Origin: Neoceratodus forsteri | Lineage: Eukaryota > Chordata > Ceratodontiformes > Ceratodontidae | Length of the DNA: 64,000 nucleotides | Assembly (NCBI GenBank): GCA_016271365.2 | Contig: CM057459.1 | Coordinates: forward strand, 485,721,501 to 485,785,500 | Direction of reading: 5' to 3' | The notes under the pieces: generated by a model | Told to the model about the DNA's origin: nothing | The model's input: the letters and a program-made list of their open reading frames with translations, nothing else | The model's database searches: none | Program-made: the position numbers and the translations under genes | In this document: positions 34,195 through 43,364 of the stretch, in pieces | Numbering within the stretch: position 1 is the first letter of the stretch | Layout: each line of letters starts with the position of its first letter

Positions 34195-34510
34195 CTAGGG
34201 CAATGTTTTCACCTCACCAGTAAAGTCCTGTACAGTGACGTATTTATTGGGTATAAGCTGACCAGAATCTACTGGATCCCCCTTTACCAAGGTCAAGGAT
34301 GCCCCTGTGTCCCTTAATCCTTGCGTCTGTAAACCATTCACCATGACTGGGTGCATGTGTTCCCTCATGTTCACAGGCATGCTTCCAGGGACACACAAAT
34401 AACCCACTTCCTTCCTAGTACCATTCTGCATATTATTACTCATTCTTTTGGGACACTGTCTGGCATTATGCCCAGTTTCTTTACATAACCAACATTCACT
34501 TCTCTTTTCA
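34195..34510 (-). pseudogene. Gypsy zinc knuckle and aspartic protease
   Basis: The minus-strand reading just upstream of 34443 gives CWLCKETGHNARQC, a CCHC nucleocapsid knuckle. The frame 34443-34195 then has MVNGLQTQGLRDTGASLTLV, with the D-T-G active site of a retropepsin. A frame change of one base lies between this frame and the gag frame that ends at 34508. It could be a natural gag-pro frameshift or decay. Confidence 0.88.
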
Positions 34511-35098
34511 GAGAACTCTTTTCTCTTTTCTCTGAAACCTGGAGTTAACTGGTTTCAGTGGAGGCAGTGAGGGTTTTAGCTGCCCTGAAGGTGCGCTTTT
34601 CCCTTTCTGCACTGCCACACCCACCCCATTTGATCTTAGAGCAGATCTGCTCTTGGCATAGTGGTCAGAGAGTTCAGCAGCCTCTAGTACTGTTTTGGGA
34701 TCTCGGTCCTCCAGGCAGGTTTTCAGCTCTGCTGGGCATGCCCAATAAAACTGTTCTAACAAAATCACATTTTCAATTTTATCAGCAGAGTTTGCCTCAA
34801 TTCCTCCCCACCAATGTTTTTAAAACTGACGTTGTTTTATGGCTAGCTCCTCATAGCTCATGTCAGGGCTTCTCCTGAACTTACGGAATTTAGCTCTGTA
34901 TGATTCAGCAGTTAATTCAAATTTTTTTAACAGTGCATCTTTAAGTTTGCTGTAATCATCACTATCCTCATTGTCCATTTGACCCAATGCATCCCGAGCT
35001 TTCCTGGTAAGTAATGGGAATAGTTGGAAGCTCCAGAACTCTCTAGGAATTTTAGCCTGAATACAAACTTTTTCAAAAGAGTTTAAAAAGGCATCCAT
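34508..35098 (-). pseudogene. Gypsy gag with SCAN-like capsid domain
   Basis: A single frame from 35098 to 34508 with one TAA (34820-34822). The first part (FEKVCIQAKIPREFWSFQLF, LLTRKARDALGQM, LLKKFELTAESYRAKFRKF) is the N-terminal capsid. The second (VILLEQFYWACPAELKTCLE, RDPKTVLEAAELSDHYAKSR) matches the LEQF…LPxELQxWVxxxxP…EAV..AE pattern of vertebrate SCAN domains. This supports the Gmr1-like assignment. It would self-assemble into capsid-like particles. A basic Lys/Pro tail follows. Confidence 0.87.
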
Positions 35099-35181
35099 AT
35101 CCTCCCCCTCTTTAAATTAGGCTATCAGTTTGGAATGAAATTTGTAATCCAGTCCTGTAGTCCCAGTTAAACCCAAGCCAC

Positions 35182-35692
35182 TTACCTGCATTGGTACTGG
35201 TGGTTGGAGTCGTAGCTTCTCCAGTTCATGTTGCCTTTGACCCTCACACTCCTCATGGTCTGCATCTCAGCATTCTTGCTCTGCCTCTCGGTGTTCTCGC
35301 TCTGTCTCACGGTCCACCTCCCACTGTTCACGGTCCCTCTCCCTCTCCCTCTCTGTCTAGAACTCCAGCTCCATTCTGCACAGCTCAAGTTGCAGCCTGA
35401 GTATATCTGGATCCAGGATACCGGTGACCTTCCCCTGCAGCTGTGGCCCTTCACTGACAGTGGCCCTGTTGCCCTCCTCATCGGATCTGGATACTGCACT
35501 GGCTGCTAGCCCTGCCACACTCAAGGTTTGGCTCTTTTCAGTCACTGACTGTGACTCAGTGCTCTGGGTATCTGCTACCATCAGGGCATCCACGAGGTTC
35601 TGTTTGCTGGCTTTCACCTTGAACGGGACTCCTCTGTCTCCACACAACTGCTTTAAGTAGTCTACAGTGTGCCTGCTATAGTTGAAAGCCAT
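35182..35692 (-). pseudogene. Gypsy gag N-terminus
   Basis: Starts at ATG 35692 (MAFNYSRHTVDYLKQLCGD, then RGVPFKVKASKQNLVDAL, a SAP-like helix pair). It runs open to 35357 and then, with a frame change, into an Arg/Glu-rich segment (plus-strand ctccctctccctctc at 35337-35355) typical of the coiled region in Gmr1-like gag. A short gap and frame change separate it from the SCAN-like part. Confidence 0.7.
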
Positions 35693-35889
35693 CTTCTTGC
35701 CTAACTATGGCTACTCTGACTTGCACTTTAGAAAGGAAAAAATAAAATGGGTAGGAACTTGACTGTACTCCAAGTGATATATTTCTGTCACCTTTTTAAA
35801 AATAAATCACTACCTTTTTTTTTTTTGCAAGTGAGCTGACAGTCTTAAGCTGACACACTTAACAATCAGAGCTTGTAATACCAAAATGT

Positions 35890-35911
35890 TTCACACCGCT
35901 GCCAACCAATC
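35890..35911 (-). promoter_or_regulatory. Presumed primer binding site of the Gypsy element
   Basis: On the element strand the 5' LTR ends in TGACA and, after gat, reads tggttggcagcggtgtg. A TGG start a few bases after the LTR is the usual PBS place. I cannot name the matching tRNA. Confidence 0.45.
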
Positions 35912-37039
35912 TGTCACAAACCCACTCAGCAAGTCAGGCCCTCTGCTCTCACAGTGCCAACCTCTGAGTGCAGTCTTGTGAACAGTTGACTGAAATAGGG
36001 TAACCCTTCTGTCTGTTTTGTGGGTCAGAATCAACCTTTGGTCTCAAGTCTTGGAGGGATTCAAACTGTGAACCTCTTGTTAGCATACCCAATGTACAGG
36101 ATCAGATAATTCTGCTTTTTTTTTGGGGGGGGCAGATATCTTTTGCCTATGTTCACCTAACCTGGTGTACAAAATGAACCCTTAAAACTCTATTAAAGAC
36201 CTCAGAATAAATTCTTACCTTTTCCCAGTTTGGTAAAACCATATAAGCTCATACACAGTGTTGTCACACTCTTAACCATCAACGCATCACAGGCAAAAAC
36301 AGAAGGACTTGGAGGACACAAAGAGTCTATTTAAAAATGAGATGTTTACTTAAAAATAGATAAGAATGGAAAATATAAAACACAGAACCATGTATCACAA
36401 AACATACAAATCACTTAAAACAGACAGGTTTAAAAGTGCAGACTAAATCTCCTACCACAGTACTCTTAGAATTGTCTCTTCTAAGGTATATTCATCTAAT
36501 AGTGCCTGATGTTGCTTTTTCAGAGTCCAAACATTTGTGTGTAAATGGAAAACAGAATACTGTTTAAAAACTTGCTTTGCCAACCTCTTTGTGTGAGGTC
36601 ACCTAGCTCCTCCCTGTCAGAATATAAAAAATAAATATCTATGCAAAACAGGATGTCTTATCAAAGATAAATTAAAATTCTGTGACCTCAGCGCAACTCA
36701 TGTTTTCATATTACCCTTTGATCTATGAGCAGCTTCCCCTTTCCAGGACATCAAATGACTTGTTATGTCTCTCTGCCAGATCTCACGGAGGTACAACATG
36801 CTTTGTTTCACTATGTGAATTTTAACTGTGTTTCCTCTGAACATTATAAAAGTTTAGGATTGTCTCTTCTAGCCTGTAATTATCTCCTGGCCTTCCAGGT
36901 AACACCTATTAGCTAAAACCTGGTGTGTGTGTGTGTGTCATCCCACAGGCTGTCAGCATCTCTCATGAGAGACATTCAATAACACATTTTTTATATTACA
37001 AAAATCATAGATTAATCAGAACCAGCTGTCTGAATGTCA
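35912..37039 (-). repeat. 5' LTR of the Gypsy element
   Basis: From tgtcacaaaccc to tgtctgaatgtca on the plus strand, 1,128 bp, aligned end to end with 29800-30952. Substitutions are frequent in the first 200 bases. Minisatellite block 3 begins right after it (gggcatgcctccac). Confidence 0.9.
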
Positions 37040-38985
37040 CAGGGGCATGCCTCCACATTGTGTGCAGATGAGTGCTGTTGTGCCTATGTGTTGTGTACAG
37101 ATGGATATTGGCTTGCCTCCATGTTGTCTGCAGATATGTGGTGGCATATCTCCATGCTGTGGCAGATCGATGATGTGTGCAGATGGGTTGTGGCATGTCT
37201 CATGTTTTTTGCATATGGGTTGGGGCATTCCCCCATGTTGTCTGCTAGCATGCCTCCATGTTGTGTGCAGATGGTTGGTGGCATATCTCCATGCTGTGTG
37301 CAGACAGGTGGTGGTATGCTTCCATGCTGTGTGCAGATGTGTGGTGGTGTTTCTCCATGTTGTGGGCAGACAGGTGTTTGTGTAGCTTCATGTTGTCTGC
37401 AGATGGTTGCTGGTGTGCCTCCATGTTGTGTGCAGATGAGTGCTGGTGTGCCTACATGTTGTGATCAGATATGTGGTGGCATGCCTCCATGTTGTCTGCA
37501 GATGAATGTTTGCGTGCCTCCATGCTTTGTGCAAACAGGTGGTGGAGTGCCTCCATGTTGTCTACAGATGTGTGATGGCATGCCTCCATGTTTTGTGCAG
37601 GCAGGTGGTGGTGTGCCTCTATGCTGTGTTCTGATGGTTGGTGTTGTGCTTCAATGCTGTGTGCAGATGTGTGGTGGCATGTCTCCATACTGTTAGCAGT
37701 TGGCTGATGATGTGCCTCCATGTTGTCTGCTGATGTGTGGAGGTGTGACTCCATGCTGTGTGCAGATGGGTGGTGACATGCTTTCATGTTTTCTGCAGAA
37801 TGGTGGTGGTTTGCCTTCATGTTGTCTGCTGATGGGTAGTGGCATCTCTCCATGCTGTGTGCAGACAGGTGGTGGAATGCTTCCATGTTGTGTGCAGAAA
37901 GGTGATGACATGCCCTTTTTCTGTGTGCAGATGGGTGGTGACATGCCTCCATGCTGTGTGCAGATGGGTGGTGGCCTGTCTCCATATTGTGTGCAGACAG
38001 GTGATGGAGTGCCTCAATGCTCTGTGCAGATGGGTGGTGGAATGCCTCCACATTGTCTGCAGATAGGTGGTGGCATGCCTTCACATTGTGTGCAGATGAG
38101 TGCTGGTGTGCCTACATGTTTTGTACAGATGGATGTTGGCATGCCTCCATGTTGTCTGCAGATGTGTGGTGGCATATCTCCATGCTGTGTGAAGATGTGT
38201 GGTGGTATGTCTCATGTTTTTTGTATATGGGTGGGGGCATTCCCCCATGTTGTCTGCTAGCACGCCTCCATGTTGTGTGCAGATGGGTGGTGGCATACCT
38301 CCATGCTGTGTGCAGACGGGTGGTGGTATGCTTTCATGCTGTGTGCAGATGTGTGGTGGTGTTTCTCCATGTTGTGGGCAGACAGGTGTTTGTGTAGCTT
38401 CATGTTGTCTGCAGATGGTTGCTGGTGTGCCTCCATGTTGTGTGCAGATGAGTGCTGGCGTGCCTACATGTTGTGATCAGATAGGTGGTGGCATGCCTCC
38501 ATGTTGTCTGCAGATGAATGTTTGCGTGCCTCCATGCTTTGTGCAGACAGGTGGTGGAGTGCCTCCATGTTGTCTACAGATGTGTGATGGCATGTCTCCA
38601 TGTTTTGTGCAGACAGGTGGTGGTGTGCCTCCATGCTGTGTTCTGATGGTTGGTGTTGTGCTTCAATGCTGTGTGCAGATGTGTGGTGGCATGTCTCCAT
38701 GCTGTTAGCAGTTGGCTGATGGTGTGCCTCCATGTTGTCTGCAGATGTGTGGAGGCATGACTCCATGCTGTGTGCAGACGGGTGGTGACATGCCTTCATG
38801 TTGTCTGCAGATTGGTGGTGGTTTGCCTTCATGTTGTCTGCTGATGGGTAGTGGCATTCCTCCATGCTGTGTGCAGACAGCTGGTGAAATGCCTCCATTC
38901 TGCATGCAGATGGGTGGTGGCATGTCTCGATGTAGTGTGTTAGTGGGTGGTGTCATGCCTCCATGTTGGGTGCAGATGGGTTGAC
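37040..38985 (+). repeat. 33-bp minisatellite, block 3, with a higher-order repeat of about 1,012 bp
   Basis: About 58 units of the same 33-bp family. The segment 37240-37700 (from ctgctagcatgcctccatg to the unusual ctgttagcagttggctgatg) recurs at 38255-38712, about 1,012 bases further on. The spacing is not a multiple of 33, because both copies contain short non-unit segments such as tttttgcatatgggttgggg. Open frames here are by-products of the unit length. Confidence 0.95.
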
Positions 38986-38989
38986 CTTT

Positions 38990-39315
38990 TTCTGTCATTA
39001 ACCACTTCTTTCATCGTGTATTCTCTTTTGTGACTAATCATTTCTTTCACTGTGTATTCTCCTTTGTGAATAACCTCTTCATGCATCATGTTTTCTCTGT
39101 TCTGAATAACTATGTCTTGCGTCACGTATTCTCTTTTGTAAATAAACACTTCTTGCATTGTATATTCTCTTTTGTCAATAGCCACATTATGTGTCACATA
39201 ATATCTGTTCTGAATATCCACTTCTTGTGCAGCATATTCTGTTTTGTGAATAAACACTTCCTGGGTTGCATATTCTCCTTTGTGAATAACCTTTTTGTGC
39301 GTCGCATGTATTCAG
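38990..39315 (+). repeat. 36-bp minisatellite with a 108-bp higher-order period
   Basis: About nine units of the type cattgtatattctcttttgt, then caatagccacat. Read as codons the variants fall in the order FVN, FVN, VLN repeated three times, so three 36-bp units form a 108-bp superunit. It directly follows the 33-bp array but has an unrelated sequence. The open frame of 109 codons is a by-product. Confidence 0.9.
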
Positions 39316-39884
39316 TTTTGTGTGTAACCACTTCGGCCGGGTGGACTGTTCTGAGGTAGATCCCCACCGGATCGAACCCGCAATCTACGGACCTGGATAA
39401 ATATGGAGTTTGCCTTAGAAGTCCAGTTTCAGGAGTGTGAAGATGCAATTTCTGCAATTTTGTTGTCTGTTGCCATGGGGATGCCATCGGCAAGTACAGG
39501 CGGCTGGCAGCATCCAATCAGGGAACAGAAGGTCACATGACACACTCACAGTATATAACCATGCTGAGTGCATTATGCTGCCCCAGACGAGCAAGGAGGA
39601 CCAGAGGAGCAGGAGCTGCACTCAGCAGAGCCAGGCAGCCAGCAAAGAGAGTTGCCAAGCAAAAGCACCAAAGATGCAAAAAAATGCCAGAAATATATGT
39701 GCCGGAGGGAAGGAAAGAGAAAAAATTAGGAAGAGTGAGAGAAAGGAGGGAGAGAGGGGACCGATCATCAGGGGTGGGTGAAGGCAGGTCAGGGAGTAGG
39801 GACTCTGGACTGGGGAGATAATGGTGGCCTGGATGGCTGCTGGGGTGATGCAAATTGCAAACTAAGGTGGTGTGTCAGTACTGT
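39316..39884. other. Unassigned spacer with purine-rich stretch
   Basis: Contains a TATA-like cagtatataaccatg (39548-39562) followed by a purine-rich segment (39700-39800). At 39363-39385 on the minus strand is gcgggttcgatccgg, a B-box-like motif without a matching A box. No gene is supported. Confidence 0.35.
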
Positions 39885-40845
39885 GTGACTGTATGTATGA
39901 GTAAGGGCAGGCTGGCAAAATCTTTGACTTGTGCGATTCCAAATCCAGAGGAGAGAAAGAAAGAGACTACCGGTGGCCCAAGAGAGATTTTACAGTTGCA
40001 GAAAATCCCAAATGAAAGATTTTTTCTTTTCTTGGCCTCAAACAGTGTAGCTGATTGTGTATAAGCGAAAGGGCAGGCTGGCAAAATCTTTGACTTATGC
40101 CATTCCTGAGCCAGAGGAGAGAGGGAGAGACTCCTGGGGGTCAAAGATTAATTTTACAGTTACATAAAATCCCTGATTTTTTTCCTGGCTTCAGTGTGAC
40201 TGTGTGTACAAGGCAAGAGCAGTAGGGTGGCAAAATAAATATTTGATTTGTACCATCCAATCGCGAATCTCAATCACTTGTTAACATTCATTCACAATCT
40301 TGTGTAGAGGGAGAGGGAGAGAGAGAGAGAGAGAGAGACTGCAGGGTGCCCCATGATAAATGTAACAGTCCCAGAAATCCCAAATAAAATGTTTTTTCCT
40401 GGCTTTAGTGTGGCTGTGTGTACAGGGCAAGGGCAGCAGGGTGGCAAAATAAATATTTGATGTGCGCTGTCCAGAGAAGAGAGAGAGACTGCAGGGGGGC
40501 CCACGATAAACCACGATAAATGTAACAGTCCCAGAATTCCCAAATAAAATTTATTTTCCTGGCTTTAGTGTGGCTGTGTATACAAGGCAAGGGCAGGAGG
40601 ATGATAAAATAAATCTTTGACTTGTGACATCCAGAGCGGAGAGAGAGAGAGAGAGAGACTGCAGGGTGGCCCACAATAAATGTAACGGTCTCAGAAATCT
40701 CAAATAAAATTTATTTTTCTGGCTTCAGTGTGGCTGTGTGTACAGGGCAAGGACAGCAGGGTGGCAAAATAAATCTTTGACTTGTGCCGTTCAGTCATGA
40801 ATCACAATCACTTGTTAACGTTCCTTCATGATTTCATGTATGAAA
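39885..40845 (+). repeat. Tandem repeat of about 162 bp, six copies
   Basis: The anchor ggcaaaat(aaa)tctttgactt-gtg recurs near 39914, 40079, 40229, 40440, 40605 and 40762. Each unit also has a (ga)n stretch, actgcagggtggccca, aatgtaacagtcccagaaat and ctggcttcagtgtggctgtg. One unit carries an extra segment of about 50 bp (40258-40305, cgaatctcaatcacttgtta), which reappears after the last unit at 40798-40845. Confidence 0.88.
40320..40339. repeat. (GA)n microsatellite
   Basis: A pure GA run inside the 162-bp array; shorter GA runs sit at the same place in neighbouring units (40474-40487 and 40636-40660). Confidence 0.9.
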
Positions 40846-41325
40846 AGAAATACTCTTCAGACAAACAGCAAGCAAGCTGATGTGCCTATGCTGCTGGCTA
40901 TGGGTGACCCGGGGATAATCTGACTTTGTGACTTGTAGCAGGCTGTTTACAGTACAACACAAGTAAAGTACAACTACAGTACACACAAGTGTCATCATCA
41001 TCATCACTCATTCTCCATTATTCCTCCTTATTATCATTAGTTTTATAGTATATCATGTTACATTACATATACGCATTAACCAACCCCCAGTGTGAGACTG
41101 TGCTGCATGCGACTATGCACCAGATGTGTTTGCATCTCCAATTCAAATTCTGAGGCACACTTAACAATTGCTGAATTTGGTTGCTTAATAGTAACTAACT
41201 GTATTGTAGGAGTCAGTTGGGTATCTTGGAAGTAAGTGATGGTGGACTGGTGTGCTGTATACAGTCATGAGTCACAACAGTAAATTTGTCCCTGGCTTGA
41301 GGGTAGGAGTCATCAGGAGGACATA

Positions 41326-41871
41326 ATGTTAGTTAGAGGGATCTTTTATTACAGGTTAGAATACACAGAAAAATTGGATCAAAGTGTTGATGAGGTGCAT
41401 TCTATTTCTCAGGTAGGCAGAGGCACTGCAAAAGACAGCAATCAGCCTGAAAAGAGAAAACATAATCAAACCCCAACAAGTTATTTTTTCATGTCTAAGG
41501 TTTTGTCTACCAAGCAAATGCTAGAATACAAAACAGGTGACTGTCTCAGATCATCATCAGTCCCAAGTAAAAAGAAAAGTTATGTAGTTAAAAAAACTAA
41601 AGGCGTGGTGGGTACCACCTGCAGAGGCACCCAACGGTATGGAACAATTGGATACTGTGCTACTGCCAGTCCCTCATCTGATTCATCTGAGGTGGAACCT
41701 GACAAGGGTAAAAATAAAGATGAAGAGAATGATCAGGCAGCACAAGGTTTACTGGAGGGGATGGAAATTGCAGATGAGGAAGAAATAGGCAGAAATGTTT
41801 TGGTTGTGAAGGGGGGGGGCAGTGGGAATAAACCACAAAATGAACAGAGCCTCTGTGTCAAATATGACTGA
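41326..41871 (+). CDS. Hypothetical protein, 181 codons
   Basis: ATG 41326 to TGA 41869-41871. The product is hydrophilic, with a Lys-rich middle (PSKKKSYVVKKTKGVV) and an acidic C-terminal part (DSSEVEPDKGKNKDEENDQA). I recognise no domain. An AATAAA lies about 50 bases downstream (about 41921), which could end a transcript. It may be the N-terminal, low-complexity part of a transposase-like gene such as the one at 43.3-45.4 kb, or a chance frame. Codon use is not obviously biased. Confidence 0.35.
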   Translation: MLVRGIFYYRLEYTEKLDQSVDEVHSISQVGRGTAKDSNQPEKRKHNQTPTSYFFMSKVLSTKQMLEYKTGDCLRSSSVPSKKKSYVVKKTKGVVGTTCRGTQRYGTIGYCATASPSSDSSEVEPDKGKNKDEENDQAAQGLLEGMEIADEEEIGRNVLVVKGGGSGNKPQNEQSLCVKYD

Positions 41872-42722
41872 CTTTGACCACTTTTATGCATTTTTTCACA
41901 TTTTTTCAAATACTTGTCAATAAATCAGAACAAATCAGAACTTCACCATGTTCCAGTTCTTATTTAATGGTTTACCGTTGTAACAGCAATGCTCTTACAG
42001 TGATACTGTTACAGTGACAGCAACCCACCAATACCCGCAGTGTTGACCGGGTTGCTGGAGCAATGCGAAGTCAGTGAATCCAGAGTTTGGTCATTCTCCC
42101 CCGAGATCTGCTTCTGCAACGGAGTTGGAATTCTTAAGTCTGGGGGGCACAGCCCCCCCAAATGAACACCAATAGTGCGTCAGTGCATTTTCCTGTCGGG
42201 TACCAGATTCAGCATTGTCAGGGATGTCAGCGACCATTTGTCACTGATGAGGAGGTCTCTGACATTACTGTCGCTGTGGCAATGTGGAACCTTATTTAAT
42301 AAGGGTCAAAACTTCACTGAGTTCTCCCAGCCCAAGTAATCACATCTTGTGTAGCATGTTTTGCCTTACGTGCATAATACGTTTTTGAGCAGCATGTGAA
42401 TAAGCACTTCTTGCATCAGAATGCATTCGTATTCTCTTGTTATATTGTTGACTACATGTTTCAGCTTATCAGCCATCACATCAGTCTTTGTTGGCAGCAT
42501 GCTTTCCCTTTCATTCTGTTGTATCGATGAATTTGTTACAGCAACAGTTGGTAACCCTTCATTGTTGAAATTGGCATGTGTTTCAACAGTTTTACATTTT
42601 TCTGGAAGAATGGAATTGAGAAGAAGGCCCCTTGTGTCAGTGGCAGCCTTGCCCAGAGATGCTTTTCAGCATGCAGCACTCCATCAGCCAAGGATAAAGG
42701 CATGCAGTACAGAGCAAACATC
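41872..42722. other. No gene recognised
   Basis: About 850 bases with no supported coding sequence. A small self-complementary stretch, ggggggcacagcccccc, lies at 42144-42160. Confidence 0.4.
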
Positions 42723-42735
42723 AAGAATGTCTCTA

Positions 42736-43279
42736 ACTGGGCTGGTCCGGTGGCACTGAGAGTTGAGGCACTGGACATCACACCTCACACCACACCGGTG
42801 ACCTGAGTTTAGGAATGAGCCCAGGTCATTGGGGATCGGTCGAGGAGGGAGGACTGAGCATCTTATTGACTGCTCTCCTCTCCCTGGGGAGGGTTGTGTG
42901 CTTGCACCACACTGCGGCAGCCCCCAATGGTGATTTGTGGGCAATGCAGGTGCAGTGTACCAAGGGGGTGGAGTACGGCAGTAGTCAGCATACAGTGCTT
43001 AGACTTCATTGCACATCCTTACTCCAGAGGGAAGTAAACAGAGGAAAAAGTTGGTCAGTCATAGTGGCTTGATGGCCGTACCTCCGTGCCCACAGACCTG
43101 GAGGATCCACTCTCTGGTATTGGATCCAGACCTAGAGAAGGAGGTAGGGGTCCTCCCCCATGTGTACTGCATGCTAGCCTGAGTAACACATGCAAGGCAG
43201 GGGATTGGTGAGGCAGAAGGACGGCAGCCAGAGGATTGCCGACTGAGCTGCAGGAGTAGAAAGTATGAGATAAAAAAAA
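42736..43279 (+). mobile_element. Long tRNA-derived SINE, copy D
   Basis: Plus-strand copy of the SINE at 12.3, 16.8 and 18.2 kb. Flanked by a 13-bp duplication with one mismatch: aagaatgtctcta at 42723-42735 and aagaatgactcta at 43280-43292. The head shows ggtggcactgagagttgagg and gtgacctgagtttagg (degenerate B box). The tail ends gagataaaaaaaa. Length 544 bp. Confidence 0.88.
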
Positions 43280-43364
43280 AGAATGACTCTAGCCATTATC
43301 AGCTCTATTTAGAGAAATAGGCAGCATGATCAGGTGTGTACCTTGAGAACATGAATGATGAGCA

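Larger units (their letters stand above)
29800..37039 (-). mobile_element. Gmr1-like Ty3/Gypsy LTR retrotransposon
   Basis: Minus-strand element with two LTRs (29800-30952 and 35912-37039) and internal order gag (SCAN-like) - zinc knuckle - protease - integrase - reverse transcriptase - RNase H. Integrase before reverse transcriptase is unlike ordinary Ty3/Gypsy elements and characterises the Gmr1-like group, whose gag is known to be related to the SCAN domain. LTRs run 5'-TGACA…TGACA-3' on the element strand. Several in-frame stops and frameshifts inactivate it. The LTRs differ at several percent of sites over the first 200 bases. It lies inside the 33-bp minisatellite, and I found no convincing target duplication. 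Confidence 0.92.

Noticed and set aside
35191..35660. Plus-strand frames of 69-93 codons across gag
   Set aside because: They are antisense to the Gypsy gag and have no support of their own.
29795..37044. Target-site duplication of the Gypsy element
   Set aside because: ctggc before and caggg after the LTRs do not match, and the repetitive host array makes chance matches likely.
37034..38708. Cys/Pro-rich frames of 169-220 codons
   Set aside because: Same minisatellite effect; the alternative frames are equally open.
26385..38985. A CRISPR-like array
   Set aside because: Units are directly joined 33-mers without spacers, and the sequence is eukaryotic in content. It is a minisatellite.
39363..39385. 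tRNA gene on the minus strand
   Set aside because: Only a B-box-like gcgggttcgatcc is present; no A box, acceptor stem or anticodon arm.
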